Source: Acidobacteriota bacterium
Lineage (GTDB): Bacteria > Acidobacteriota > Thermoanaerobaculia > Gp7-AA8
Length of the DNA: 64,000 nucleotides
Assembly: GCA_021325515.1 (NCBI GenBank)
Contig: JAJPHC010000028.1
Span: 62,001 to 126,000, forward strand
Reading direction: 5' to 3'
The notes under the pieces were generated by a model. The model was not told the DNA's origin. It saw nothing but the letters and a program-made list of their open reading frames with translations, and did not search any database. Positions 16,562 through 24,774 of the stretch are shown piece by piece; position 1 is the stretch's first letter; every line of letters starts with the position of its first letter. The translations under genes were made by a program, and so were the position numbers.

Positions 16562-18501
16562 GACTTCCCCGCCAGCACCGCCGCAGCGGCGATGAAGATC
16601 ACCCCCAGCAGCAGGAAGAGCGGCGCAGGAGTCGCCGTGGACGGCAGCGAGCCGTCCTCACCCTCCGCCCCCTCGGGCAGATTCACCGGCAGGCGCTGCG
16701 TCCGGCACGGCTCCGCCGGAACGCCGGACGGCGTCACGTCGACCGCCACGAGGCTCGTGTACTGCGACACGAGATGATGCGCCAGCGCCAGCTCGATCAC
16801 CTGCTGCTTCACATCGCTGTTCTCCGCCGCGATCATCGACTCCGTCAGCGACTCGATCTTCTGGCGCGCCCACAGCTTGTCGATTCCCGAATCGGCGCTG
16901 CCCGCTCCGAGGGTCTGCACGTCGTTCCACCGCTGCGTTCCGGCGCTCCCGGTCACCACCGCACGGCCGCCCTGCCGCGACAGCCGCGCCACCATGATCA
17001 CCGGCTCGCCGGCATACAGATCGGGCACGCGCGCCGGCCACACCTCGGCCGGCGCGTCGTCGATCCGCACACTGACGTTCGTCAGCACCGGGCTCTCCAG
17101 CTTCGTGAAGAGCGACGTCATCTTCTCTTCGACCTCATTCACACCGCCGACGTACGTGAACGTGCCGCGGCCGAAACGCGCGGCGCTGCTCATGAAGTGC
17201 GAGTTCGGCGCAGAGCCGATGCCGACGGTGAACAGCCGGCTGCGGCCGAGCTTCGCCGAGATCAGCGCGAACAGCTCGTCTTCATTGCTCACCTGCCCGT
17301 CGGTCATGAACACGACCTGGCGGACCATCGTCATGTCATCGGGATGCTCATCGCGCAACGCGGCCTCGAGTGCGGGGCGCATCTCCGTACCGCCATCAGC
17401 CTGCAACGCGTCCACCCACGCGGTGGCCTGCTGGATCGCATCGACCGTAGCCGTCTTCGGCTCATCGAACAGCGTGCGCATCACGGAATTGAACTCGATC
17501 ACGTTGAAGCGATCGCCTGACGCGAGCCGCGACAGCGCGAACTTCAACGCGCTTTTCGCTTCGCTGATCGACGTGCCGGACATCGAGCCCGACGTGTCGA
17601 TGATGAAGATCGACTCGCGCGGCAGGCGCACCTGATTCGTTGCCGCGGGCGGCATCAGCATAATGAGCGCATAGCGATCGCGGCCATCCGTCTGCACGAA
17701 CGACGCTGCCTTCGGCTCGCTGCCGAGGATCGGTTTCCAGACGAGCTCGAAGTCGTGATCGGCGGAGACGGCCCCGCCAGAGAGCGAGACCTCATACCGC
17801 GAGCCGGAGAGCGCGCGCTTCTCGATCGCGTGATACGTGCTCGTGATCTCGCTCAGCGAGAAGCCTGCGTCGACATCCGCAACGAGCGTGACTCGATTGC
17901 GGCGGCCGGAATCGACGGGCGGCGTGACGCGCTGCTGGTCCGGCGGTGCGCCCGGCACATAGCGCGGCCCGATCGTCAGCGGGAAGCGCGTGCGGAACAA
18001 GCCGTCCCTGTATTCGACGGTCTGCTGGTAGTTGATCGTGACCACGACCTCCTCGTCCGCCGCGATGTTCGCGATCGACACCGTGAAGAGATTCGGGCGC
18101 TCCTGCGTCATCAGCGACGCGTGCTTCCCTTCGCTCTTCGCCTGCTCGTATACCTTCTCGGCCTCTTCGCGGACCTTGATCTCCCCTTCGACGACGCGCT
18201 GGCCGACGGTCATCCGCATGCGATCGACCGCTGCATTCTCCGGCAGCGGAAACGCGTAGAGAGCTTCGACGCACACCGGCGCGGCGTTGTGGAAGTGCTG
18301 CGTGACTTCGCCGCGAAGGATCATCCCCTCGACGTTCAGCTTCACATCCGTGTTGACCGGCTCCGCTTCGGCGTAGACGCCGGGTTGCGTGGTCTTCACG
18401 AGCAGCATGCCGCTGCGGACATCATCGAGCTTGTACAGCGACTGGCCGTTCGCGGCCGCGGCGATCAGAAATGCGATGAAGAGGAACAGATCTCTGCGCA
18501 C
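16558..18501 (-). CDS. VIT and vWA domain sortase substrate
   Basis: This 647-residue exported protein has a signal peptide (MRRDLFLFIAFLIAAAANGQ). A VIT domain follows at about residues 45-170 (EGMILRGEVTQHFHN, YAFPLPENAAVDRM). A von Willebrand A domain at about 290-470 has an intact MIDAS: FIIDTSGSMSG and VVFMTDGQVSNEDE. The C-terminus carries LPSTATPAP, a hydrophobic helix and the short basic end GKS, a classic sorting signal. The overlapping sortase gene downstream should process it. Proteins of this type resemble inter-alpha-trypsin inhibitor heavy chains; their bacterial function is unclear. Confidence 0.9.
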   Translation of the reverse strand: MRRDLFLFIAFLIAAAANGQSLYKLDDVRSGMLLVKTTQPGVYAEAEPVNTDVKLNVEGMILRGEVTQHFHNAAPVCVEALYAFPLPENAAVDRMRMTVGQRVVEGEIKVREEAEKVYEQAKSEGKHASLMTQERPNLFTVSIANIAADEEVVVTINYQQTVEYRDGLFRTRFPLTIGPRYVPGAPPDQQRVTPPVDSGRRNRVTLVADVDAGFSLSEITSTYHAIEKRALSGSRYEVSLSGGAVSADHDFELVWKPILGSEPKAASFVQTDGRDRYALIMLMPPAATNQVRLPRESIFIIDTSGSMSGTSISEAKSALKFALSRLASGDRFNVIEFNSVMRTLFDEPKTATVDAIQQATAWVDALQADGGTEMRPALEAALRDEHPDDMTMVRQVVFMTDGQVSNEDELFALISAKLGRSRLFTVGIGSAPNSHFMSSAARFGRGTFTYVGGVNEVEEKMTSLFTKLESPVLTNVSVRIDDAPAEVWPARVPDLYAGEPVIMVARLSRQGGRAVVTGSAGTQRWNDVQTLGAGSADSGIDKLWARQKIESLTESMIAAENSDVKQQVIELALAHHLVSQYTSLVAVDVTPSGVPAEPCRTQRLPVNLPEGAEGEDGSLPSTATPAPLFLLLGVIFIAAAAVLAGKS

Positions 18502-18609
18502 GATTTCTCCTTCTCAAACGACACCATCAGTAGGCGTTCGGAAGGCGGAGGCGCGGAGGCCGAGTTGGATCGGCAGCAAGGAATGATTGTGGCGAAAAGG
18601 TGGCCGCGC

Positions 18610-19467
18610 TCAGATCGCGCTGCGATCGCGACGGAGGCGCACCGCCGCCATCACGCAGAGCGAGAAGATCACCAGGCCGCCGAGGAGGCCGGGGCTGAGG
18701 AGGAAGCGGATCGGCGTCACGTGCGTGTGCGGATCCATCGGGAACGTGCCGTGCGCCACGACCGCGTCCATCCCGTTTCCACCGAGGCGGTCGAGCAGGA
18801 GGTGCGCGAAGAAGGTCGTTCCGAATGCGAGCCGTTCCATCGACGCGATCGCCACCGGCGGCACAAATGCCCAGACGAACGTCGCGCGCCGCGCCCACGC
18901 AGAAACGAGCAGCAGCCAGCCGTAGATCGGCGCGAGATAGAGCGAGTGAACCGTCAGCAGGTGATACAACAGCAGGAGCGACCGCGGACCGATCGCGACG
19001 CCCTGCCAGAGCAGCGCGACATTCGCAGGATGCGGCGAGAGCACCAGAGTGCTCATCACCAGCATCACGATCCAGGCAGCGAGCGTGACGATCCAGGTGA
19101 CGAGCGGCAGAAACAGAATGGGGATGCTGGCCTTCGCCAGCACTGCGGTGAGATCCGGCACCGGCAGCGACTTCCAGAACAGCATGCTGCGATCGCGGCG
19201 CTCGCCATAAAGCGCATCGAGACAGTAGAAGGCGCCGACGAGCATGAGCACGCCCATCAGCAGCCCTCCGAGGATGTCGTAGGGAAAGGCGATGGCGGCG
19301 CGCTGATGAAGCGGATCGAGTGCGGCGGCCTCCCTGATCGTCCGCGGCAGCCGCGAGAGCGGCACGACGAACGCGAGGAGAAAGACGCAGCAGGCCCCGA
19401 TCGGCGCGAGATAGAGCGAGCGGTTTTCCCACAGCTCGCGGCGTATCTGCCACCAGGCGTTGTTCAT
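18610..19467 (-). CDS. ABC-2-type transporter permease
   Basis: This 285-residue membrane protein has about six hydrophobic helices, for example SLYLAPIGACCVFLLAFVVP and IPILFLPLVTWIVTLAAWIV. It begins with the cytoplasmic segment NNAWWQIRRELWENRSLYLAP common in ABC-2 permeases. Its start overlaps the ATPase stop (ATGA), so the two make one exporter. The substrate is unknown; exporters in YtrA-controlled operons often handle peptides or envelope-stress agents. No coding feature is seen in the 108 bases between its stop and the VIT/vWA gene start. Confidence 0.85.
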   Translation of the reverse strand: MNNAWWQIRRELWENRSLYLAPIGACCVFLLAFVVPLSRLPRTIREAAALDPLHQRAAIAFPYDILGGLLMGVLMLVGAFYCLDALYGERRDRSMLFWKSLPVPDLTAVLAKASIPILFLPLVTWIVTLAAWIVMLVMSTLVLSPHPANVALLWQGVAIGPRSLLLLYHLLTVHSLYLAPIYGWLLLVSAWARRATFVWAFVPPVAIASMERLAFGTTFFAHLLLDRLGGNGMDAVVAHGTFPMDPHTHVTPIRFLLSPGLLGGLVIFSLCVMAAVRLRRDRSAI

Positions 19468-20318
19468 CGCGGCCCTCCGAGTACGGCGACGAACAGATCG
19501 GCGATCGACGGCGTGCGCACCTCGCCGAGCGCTGCAAGTTGCTGGCGGCTGGCGCCTTCGAACAGAAATGCAGTGCGTCCGAGAAGCTGGCGCTCCTGCA
19601 TCGGCTTCAACGCCCGCGCCGCCTCCGCATTCTCCGGTTTCACCATCACCTCGGCATAGCGCGATTCAAGCTCGTCCATGCTGCACTCGAAGACCCTGCG
19701 CCCGCGGTCGATGAAGACGACATCGGTCAGCACGTGCTCGATCTCTTCGACCTGATGCGTGCTGACGAGGATCGTGCGGCTGTGATCGAAATAGTCGTTG
19801 AGCAGCGAATCGTAGAACTGCTTGCGGAAGAGAATGTCGAGGCCGAGAGTCGGCTCGTCCAGCACGAGCAGGCGGGCATCGATGGCCATCACGATCGCGA
19901 GATGGAGCTGCGTCACCATCCCCTTCGACAACTCGCGGACGCGGCTCGTCCGCTTGATCGTCGTCTTCGCGAGGAAGCTCTCCGACTTCGCGCGATCGAA
20001 TCTCGGATGCACGCCGGCGACGTAGTCGAGCAACTGCGAAACGCGGATCCAGCGCGGCAGAATCGCGACGTCCGCGATGAAGCAGACTTCCTGCATCAGG
20101 CGCTCGCGCTCCGACCATGGATCGCGATCGAGGACGCGCACATCGCCTTCGCAGCGAAGCAGTCCGAGAATCGCATTCAGGGCCGTCGTCTTGCCGGCAC
20201 CATTGGGACCGATCAATCCGACGATGCGTCCTTCATCGACACGAAGGTCGAACCCATCGAGTGCGACGGTGGAACCGAAGGTCTTGCGCAGCGCTTTCGC
20301 TTCGACGGTCGCCGTCAC
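19464..20318 (-). CDS. ABC transporter ATP-binding protein
   Basis: This 284-residue ATPase has Walker A GLIGPNGAGKTT (about residue 36), a signature region RVRELSKGMVTQLHLA that replaces LSGGQ, as is common in YtrB-like proteins, and Walker B ARLLVLDEPTLGLD. The switch histidine is in ILVSTHQVEEIEHV. The C-terminal extension (about 210-284) is typical of ABC-2 drug or peptide exporters. It overlaps both neighbours (GntR upstream, permease downstream) by four bases, implying coupled translation. Confidence 0.92.
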   Translation of the reverse strand: MTATVEAKALRKTFGSTVALDGFDLRVDEGRIVGLIGPNGAGKTTALNAILGLLRCEGDVRVLDRDPWSERERLMQEVCFIADVAILPRWIRVSQLLDYVAGVHPRFDRAKSESFLAKTTIKRTSRVRELSKGMVTQLHLAIVMAIDARLLVLDEPTLGLDILFRKQFYDSLLNDYFDHSRTILVSTHQVEEIEHVLTDVVFIDRGRRVFECSMDELESRYAEVMVKPENAEAARALKPMQERQLLGRTAFLFEGASRQQLAALGEVRTPSIADLFVAVLGGPR

Positions 20319-20695
20319 CGCTCCTCCGATTTCTTCTTCTTCGGCTGCGGCCGTGCGAACAGCTCTTCCGGATCGAGACCGAGGCGTTTCATATTGGCGG
20401 AGATCCGCGGCCAGTCCTCCTCGAGAAACTTCTTTCGCTCCGCTTTCAGCAGAAGGTCCTTTGCACCGTCGTTGACAAACATACCCCGGCCCCGGCGGCT
20501 CTCCACCAGACCTTCGTCGGCGAGCTCCTGGTAGCCCTTGAGGACCGTGAGCGGATTGAGCCTGTATTCGGCCGCAACGCTGCGCACCGACGGAAGCGGA
20601 TCACCCTCTTTGAGGACGCCGTCGAGAATCATCGCGACGACACGATCCCGCAACTGACGGTAGATCGGCTGCGTGTCATTCCACTCACGGTCCAT
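20315..20695 (-). CDS. GntR-family repressor, YtrA subfamily
   Basis: This 126-residue regulator has a winged helix at about residues 10-75, with PIYRQLRDRVVAMILDG, GDPLPSVRSVAAEYRLNPLT and a wing ending RRGRGMFV. A short C-terminal region follows, the size typical of the YtrA subfamily, which lacks a large effector domain. YtrA repressors control linked ABC transporter genes, and here the ATPase and permease follow with four-base overlaps. A near-perfect 20-bp palindrome upstream of the first gene (21270-21289) is the likely operator. Confidence 0.9.
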   Translation of the reverse strand: MDREWNDTQPIYRQLRDRVVAMILDGVLKEGDPLPSVRSVAAEYRLNPLTVLKGYQELADEGLVESRRGRGMFVNDGAKDLLLKAERKKFLEEDWPRISANMKRLGLDPEELFARPQPKKKKSEER

Positions 20696-20702
20696 CCAGG
20701 AT

Positions 20703-21236
20703 TCACTTGCGCTCGAGAGTCATGTGCGCGTGCATCGGCTTGTCACCCGGCATCATAAACGTCCAGTCCTCAATGTGATGATTCGCGTCGACGAACGTGA
20801 AGACGGCATGCGCCATGTGGCCGTACTTCATGTTGCCGGTCACGTCGACGAAATCGAACTCGATCGTCTTCGCGTCGGCGGAGGATCGAGCCGTCATGCG
20901 AGGGCGGTTGCCCGCATCGCAGTAGTGCGTGAGCAGCAGCTTGTCCGCATCGACATAGAACATCGTCACCGGATGATCGAAGTGGGCGGGATCGTTTTCC
21001 TTGCCCGGCTGGTACATCTCGTGGACGAGCGCGTTTCCGCGCGACGTCACGCGCATCGAGATCTCGCCGACGGGCATGTCCATGTCCGGCATCGGCGGAT
21101 CGAGGGTCATGTTCGCTTTCCAGGTGCCGGCGAGCGTCTTGAGCTGCGTGAAGGTTTTCTGCGCGTCGGTCTGGGCGAAAGCGGAGAGGGAAAGGGCGGC
21201 GAGGGAAAGGCCGAGGATGAGGCGGAACGATTTCAT
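20703..21236 (-). CDS. Secreted protein of unknown function, DUF1579-like
   Basis: This 177-residue protein begins with a signal peptide, MKSFRLILGLSLAALSLSAF, cleaved near AFAQT. The mature part has a lipocalin-like run of strands (LAGTWKANMTL, ISMRVTSRGNALVHEMY, TMFYVDADKLLLTHYC) resembling DUF1579-type proteins. I chose this start because AAGGAG lies 11 bases upstream and the signal peptide begins there. It is the first gene of the GntR-ABC operon, seven bases before the GntR start, so it may bind the compound that the exporter removes; that is inference. Confidence 0.72.
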   Translation of the reverse strand: MKSFRLILGLSLAALSLSAFAQTDAQKTFTQLKTLAGTWKANMTLDPPMPDMDMPVGEISMRVTSRGNALVHEMYQPGKENDPAHFDHPVTMFYVDADKLLLTHYCDAGNRPRMTARSSADAKTIEFDFVDVTGNMKYGHMAHAVFTFVDANHHIEDWTFMMPGDKPMHAHMTLERK

Positions 21237-21269
21237 GGTTGATCTATCTCCTTGCGTGTTGTGCAGCAC

Positions 21270-21289
21270 TGTTGTAGCTGACTATAACA
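21270..21289 (-). promoter_or_regulatory. Probable operator and promoter of the GntR-ABC operon
   Basis: The minus-strand sequence TGTTATAG-TCAG-CTACAACA is an inverted repeat matching at seven of eight positions per arm with a 4-base spacer. It lies 34 bases upstream of the first gene of the operon. TATAGT, a five-of-six match to a -10 box, overlaps it, so a bound repressor would block RNA polymerase. The -35 region is poor. Autoregulation through such a palindrome is usual for YtrA-family proteins. Confidence 0.6.
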
Positions 21290-21332
21290 CGGCATCACAC
21301 GAAAGAAAAGTCCTCGCGGCTACACTCCCGCC

Positions 21333-22340
21333 GTGCTTCCCGAACAGACCTGGCCCGTGCTGAACCAGCGCGCCGGAAATGCGCACTGGCCGCCCGAAAA
21401 TCCGCGCGAGGCTTCGTCGTTCATCGATGCCGCGAATCGCCACGGGCTTCTTCCTCTTCTGTTCGAACAGCAGAGCGACCTGCCGGAAGCCGTGCGCGAA
21501 GCTCTCGTTTCATGGCGCGCAATGCTGCGCGCACTGCAGCTTCGCGCGGCCGCGCAGACGCAGGCGATCGAGAAACTCTCGGCCGTCCTCTCCACCATCC
21601 CCTTCGTCCTGCAGAAGGGCTCGGACTATCGCTTCACTCTCTATCCGCGGCCGGAGCTTCGTCCGATGCAGGACATCGACATCCTCCTCCCCACTTCGCT
21701 GCTCGAAGAGGCAGAGGAACTGCTGACGGCGGGCGGCATCCGGCGCCAGCAGGCGCGCGGCATCACGGAGCGGCTTCCCGATCACTACGAGCGGACGTAC
21801 GTGCTCGACGAGAAGATTCTTCTGGAGGTGCATCATCGTTTTGCGCAGCCGATCCGCTGCCGGATCGACTACGCCGCGATGTTCAGCCGCGCGGTGCCGC
21901 TGCAGGCCGTCAACGCGCGGCGGCTGGGCGACGCCGATTCGCTGATCCAGCACGTCTTCAACATGGCGAGCGACGAGTTCAACTCTCCCCTCGGCCGCTT
22001 CGTCGATCTCTGGCTGCTGCTGCGCGCGCGTCCATCCGCACTCGAAGAGGCCACGGCACTCGCACGCGAGTGGCAGGTGCAACGCCCGTTGTACGGCGCG
22101 CTCTCACTCGCATCGCGGATCTTTCCCGACATCCGCATTCCCCCGGACCTGCTGACGAAACGCGAACGAAGATTTCTCGACGAGCGAATCCTGCCCGACC
22201 CTCGCCTGCCTCATCCCGAGGCCGGGCGCGCGCGGCATCTTTGGCAGAAGTTCTGGCTGATCGACCGCGCGTGGCGGCGCGCCGGTTTCGCCGCGGTTCA
22301 CGCGATCGCTGTGGCTCGCGGTCTCCTCTCCCGCCCCTGA
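21333..22340 (+). CDS. Nucleotidyltransferase-family protein (PF14907-like)
   Basis: This 335-residue protein has the core of the uncharacterised nucleotidyltransferase family: IPFVLQKGSDYRFTLYPRPE followed by MQDIDILLPTSLLEEAEELL, where the DID pair is the metal site. LEVHHRFAQP supplies a third acidic position. The start is GTG. Members of this family occur in glycan clusters and in some RiPP and lasso peptide clusters beside HPr-kinase-like and PqqD-like genes. Both kinds of neighbour occur in this window, but those RiPP genes lie 15 kb away. It precedes the transketolase operon by 33 bases. Confidence 0.75.
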   Translation: MLPEQTWPVLNQRAGNAHWPPENPREASSFIDAANRHGLLPLLFEQQSDLPEAVREALVSWRAMLRALQLRAAAQTQAIEKLSAVLSTIPFVLQKGSDYRFTLYPRPELRPMQDIDILLPTSLLEEAEELLTAGGIRRQQARGITERLPDHYERTYVLDEKILLEVHHRFAQPIRCRIDYAAMFSRAVPLQAVNARRLGDADSLIQHVFNMASDEFNSPLGRFVDLWLLLRARPSALEEATALAREWQVQRPLYGALSLASRIFPDIRIPPDLLTKRERRFLDERILPDPRLPHPEAGRARHLWQKFWLIDRAWRRAGFAAVHAIAVARGLLSRP

Positions 22341-22373
22341 AGTTGCCGTCGGTTATGATTCCGTCAAACCTTC

Positions 22374-23174
22374 TTGAAAGAGATTGCCGGTAACTACGTC
22401 CGACAGGTTGTGATCGAGCTCTCGCGGCGCGCACGGGTCGGCCACATCGGGTCAGCGCTCTCCGTCGCGGATCTGCTGGCGGTGCTCTATGGACGCGTCG
22501 CGCGGATCGCGTCGCCCGGCGATCCGGATCGCGATCGCGTGATCCTCTCCAAGGGCCACGCCGCCGCCGCGCTCTACGCGGTGCTGCATGCGCGCGGCTG
22601 GATCAGCGCCGAAGAACTGGAAACGTTCTGCGGAGACGACAGCACACTCGGAGTGCATCCGGATATCTCGGCAACCGGCGTCGATTTCGCCACCGGTTCC
22701 CTCGGCATCGGCCTGAGCCTCGGCGTGGGGAGCGCGCTCGCGGCACGCCTTTCCCGCTCTTCGCGCAGGACCTTCGTTCTCATGAGCGATGCCGAGTGCA
22801 ATGAAGGATCCGTATGGGAAGCGGCGATGTTCGCCGCGCAACATCGTCTCTCCAGTCTCACTGCGATCATCGACTTCAACGGGATGCAGGCCCTGGGACC
22901 GACGCAGGACATCCTCGATCAATCCAACATCGCGGAACGGTGGCGCGCATTCGGCTGGCACGCCGATGAGATCGACGGGCACGACGAGCATGCGATTCAG
23001 CGAGCGCTCGTGGCCGCGGCGCAGGCCCCGGCTCCTGTCGTCGTCATCGCCCGAACGAGATTGGGCAAAGGCGTGTCGTTCATGGAAGGGCAGCTCGCGT
23101 CGCACTACTGGCCGCTGTCCGACGCGCAGGCCGAGCAGGCTTTGCGCGAGCTCAGCACCTGCACACCATCATGA
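22374..23174 (+). CDS. Transketolase N-terminal subunit
   Basis: This 266-residue thiamine-diphosphate-binding half has RVGHIGSALSVADLLAVLYG, the ILSKGHAAAALYAVL loop and the ThDP motif GDG..N in altered form as MSDAECNEGSVWEA. GSLGIGLSLGVGSALA is also typical. It must pair with the C-terminal subunit that starts four bases before its end. The start appears to be TTG at 22374. Split transketolases inside glycan operons usually act on a dedicated sugar and not in central metabolism. Confidence 0.88.
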   Translation: MKEIAGNYVRQVVIELSRRARVGHIGSALSVADLLAVLYGRVARIASPGDPDRDRVILSKGHAAAALYAVLHARGWISAEELETFCGDDSTLGVHPDISATGVDFATGSLGIGLSLGVGSALAARLSRSSRRTFVLMSDAECNEGSVWEAAMFAAQHRLSSLTAIIDFNGMQALGPTQDILDQSNIAERWRAFGWHADEIDGHDEHAIQRALVAAAQAPAPVVVIARTRLGKGVSFMEGQLASHYWPLSDAQAEQALRELSTCTPS

Positions 23175-24085
23175 GGAAAGCGTTCCTTACGAAACTGAGC
23201 GCGCTTGCGGCCGACGAACGCATCGTCCTGCTGACCGGCGATCTCGGTTATACAGTCATAGAGGATTTCGCCAGCCGGTGGCCTGAGCGTTTCTACAATG
23301 CGGGTGTCGCGGAACAGAACATGCTGGGAATGGCCGCGGGACTCGCCGAGGCGGGGTTCATCCCTTTCGTGTACAGCATTGCGACGTTCGCATCGATGCG
23401 CGCGTACGAAATCCTGCGCAATGGCGCGATCCTCAATGACCTTCCGATAAGAATCATCGCAATAGGCCAGGGATTCGACTACGGACCGGCGGGCGCGACG
23501 CACCATGCACTGGAAGATCTCGCGCTCATGCGGGTGCAGCCCCGAGTCAGGGTCATCTCGCCGAGCGATGATGCGCAGTCGGTCAGTGCGCTCGACGCGA
23601 CGTGGGACTTGCGATCGCCTGTCTATTACCGGCTGGCGAAGGATCCGTCGGCGGCAATTCCCGGTCTCGATGGACGATTCGATGCGTCGCGCGTCGAGAT
23701 GATCCGCGACGGCAGCGACGTCCTGCTCCTCGCAACCGGTTCTCTGGCTTCGGAGGCAATCGACGCGGCAGAGATTCTGTCTCTGCAAGGCATCGAGGCC
23801 GCCGTCGGCATTGTGGCGTCGATCAAGCCGCTGCCCGCCGATGATCTGCAGCGGGTCATCACCTCGTATCGCACCGTCGTCACCATCGAAGAGCATTACG
23901 TGCATGGAGGCTTTGGCTCCGCTGTCTGCGAGCTGGCCGCCAGTGCAGGACTCGGCGCTCGCATCGTCACCTGCGGCGTCGGCGATCGCATCACCGGCTG
24001 TGGCAGCCGTTCTCACCTCCGCGCTCTTCACGGACTCACAGCCGGGGGAATTGCCGCGCGCATTCAATCGGCGCTTTCCGCATGA
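23171..24085 (+). CDS. Transketolase C-terminal subunit
   Basis: This 304-residue protein contains the pyrimidine-binding domain of ThDP enzymes, with ERFYNAGVAEQNMLGMAAG holding the catalytic glutamate, and a C-terminal transketolase domain (DGSDVLLLATGSLASEA, VVTIEEHYVHGGFGSAVCE). Its ATG overlaps the stop of the N-terminal subunit (ATGA), so equal expression and complex formation are expected. It would transfer a two-carbon ketol unit, here perhaps to build an unusual branched or long-chain sugar. Confidence 0.88.
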   Translation: MRKAFLTKLSALAADERIVLLTGDLGYTVIEDFASRWPERFYNAGVAEQNMLGMAAGLAEAGFIPFVYSIATFASMRAYEILRNGAILNDLPIRIIAIGQGFDYGPAGATHHALEDLALMRVQPRVRVISPSDDAQSVSALDATWDLRSPVYYRLAKDPSAAIPGLDGRFDASRVEMIRDGSDVLLLATGSLASEAIDAAEILSLQGIEAAVGIVASIKPLPADDLQRVITSYRTVVTIEEHYVHGGFGSAVCELAASAGLGARIVTCGVGDRITGCGSRSHLRALHGLTAGGIAARIQSALSA

Positions 24086-24774
24086 CCGAATCCTTCGTCT
24101 CGATCATTCTTCCCGTGCACAACCAGGCGGATCACATTCGCCAGGTCGTGCGGGACTTTCACACGGCGCTCAGCGAATTGCCGGTTCGCATCGAAACGGT
24201 TCTCGTCATCAATGGCTGTTCGGACCGCTCGCAGGAGATCTGTGAAGAGCTCGCGCGCGAGGACTCACGAGTCACGATCCACTGCACCTCGCGGGCGGGC
24301 TGGGGTCACGCCGTGCAGGAAGGGCTGGCGAGAGCGAAAGGCGATCTCCTCTGCTATACCAACTCCGCGAGGACGTCGCCGGAGGAGCTCGCGCAAGTCG
24401 TGCGGTTCGCGATCGCCTATCCGGGCGTCATCGTCAAGGCGAATCGAAAACTGCGCGAGAGTCTCGTCCGAAGAATCGGCTCGCTTCTCTACAACCTCGA
24501 GTGCCGGACGCTGTTCGATCTCGCGACGTGGGACGTCAATGGAACGCCGAAGATCTTCCCGCGCGAATATTCTCCGCTGCTCGCTCTTCGCTCGCCCGAC
24601 GATCTGATCGACGTGGAGTTCGGCGTGATCTGCAGGCGGATGCAATATGCGATGGTCGAGGTGCCGATCTTCTCCGTCCGCCGGCATGGCGGGAAGAGCA
24701 CGACGAACTGGAATTCCGCACTGCACCTCTACTGGGGCGCGATGAAAGCGTGGCTGACAAAGCGATGGATGTGA
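24082..24774 (+). CDS. GT2 family glycosyltransferase
   Basis: This 230-residue enzyme has the GT-A start SFVSIILPVHNQADHIRQVV, the nucleotide-binding strand VLVINGCSDRSQEICEELA and RAGWGHAVQEGLARAKGDLL. The usual DxD is replaced by LCYTNSARTSPEEL, which lacks a clear acidic pair, so metal use may differ. No membrane domain is present. The start overlaps the transketolase stop (ATGA). It probably acts at the cytoplasmic face in glycan assembly. Confidence 0.82.
   Translation: MTESFVSIILPVHNQADHIRQVVRDFHTALSELPVRIETVLVINGCSDRSQEICEELAREDSRVTIHCTSRAGWGHAVQEGLARAKGDLLCYTNSARTSPEELAQVVRFAIAYPGVIVKANRKLRESLVRRIGSLLYNLECRTLFDLATWDVNGTPKIFPREYSPLLALRSPDDLIDVEFGVICRRMQYAMVEVPIFSVRRHGGKSTTNWNSALHLYWGAMKAWLTKRWM

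Noticed and set aside
17755-19659. Long plus-strand ORF of 634 codons
   Set aside because: It is the antisense shadow of the VIT/vWA and ABC permease genes. The composition is Arg/His/Glu-rich with no domain.
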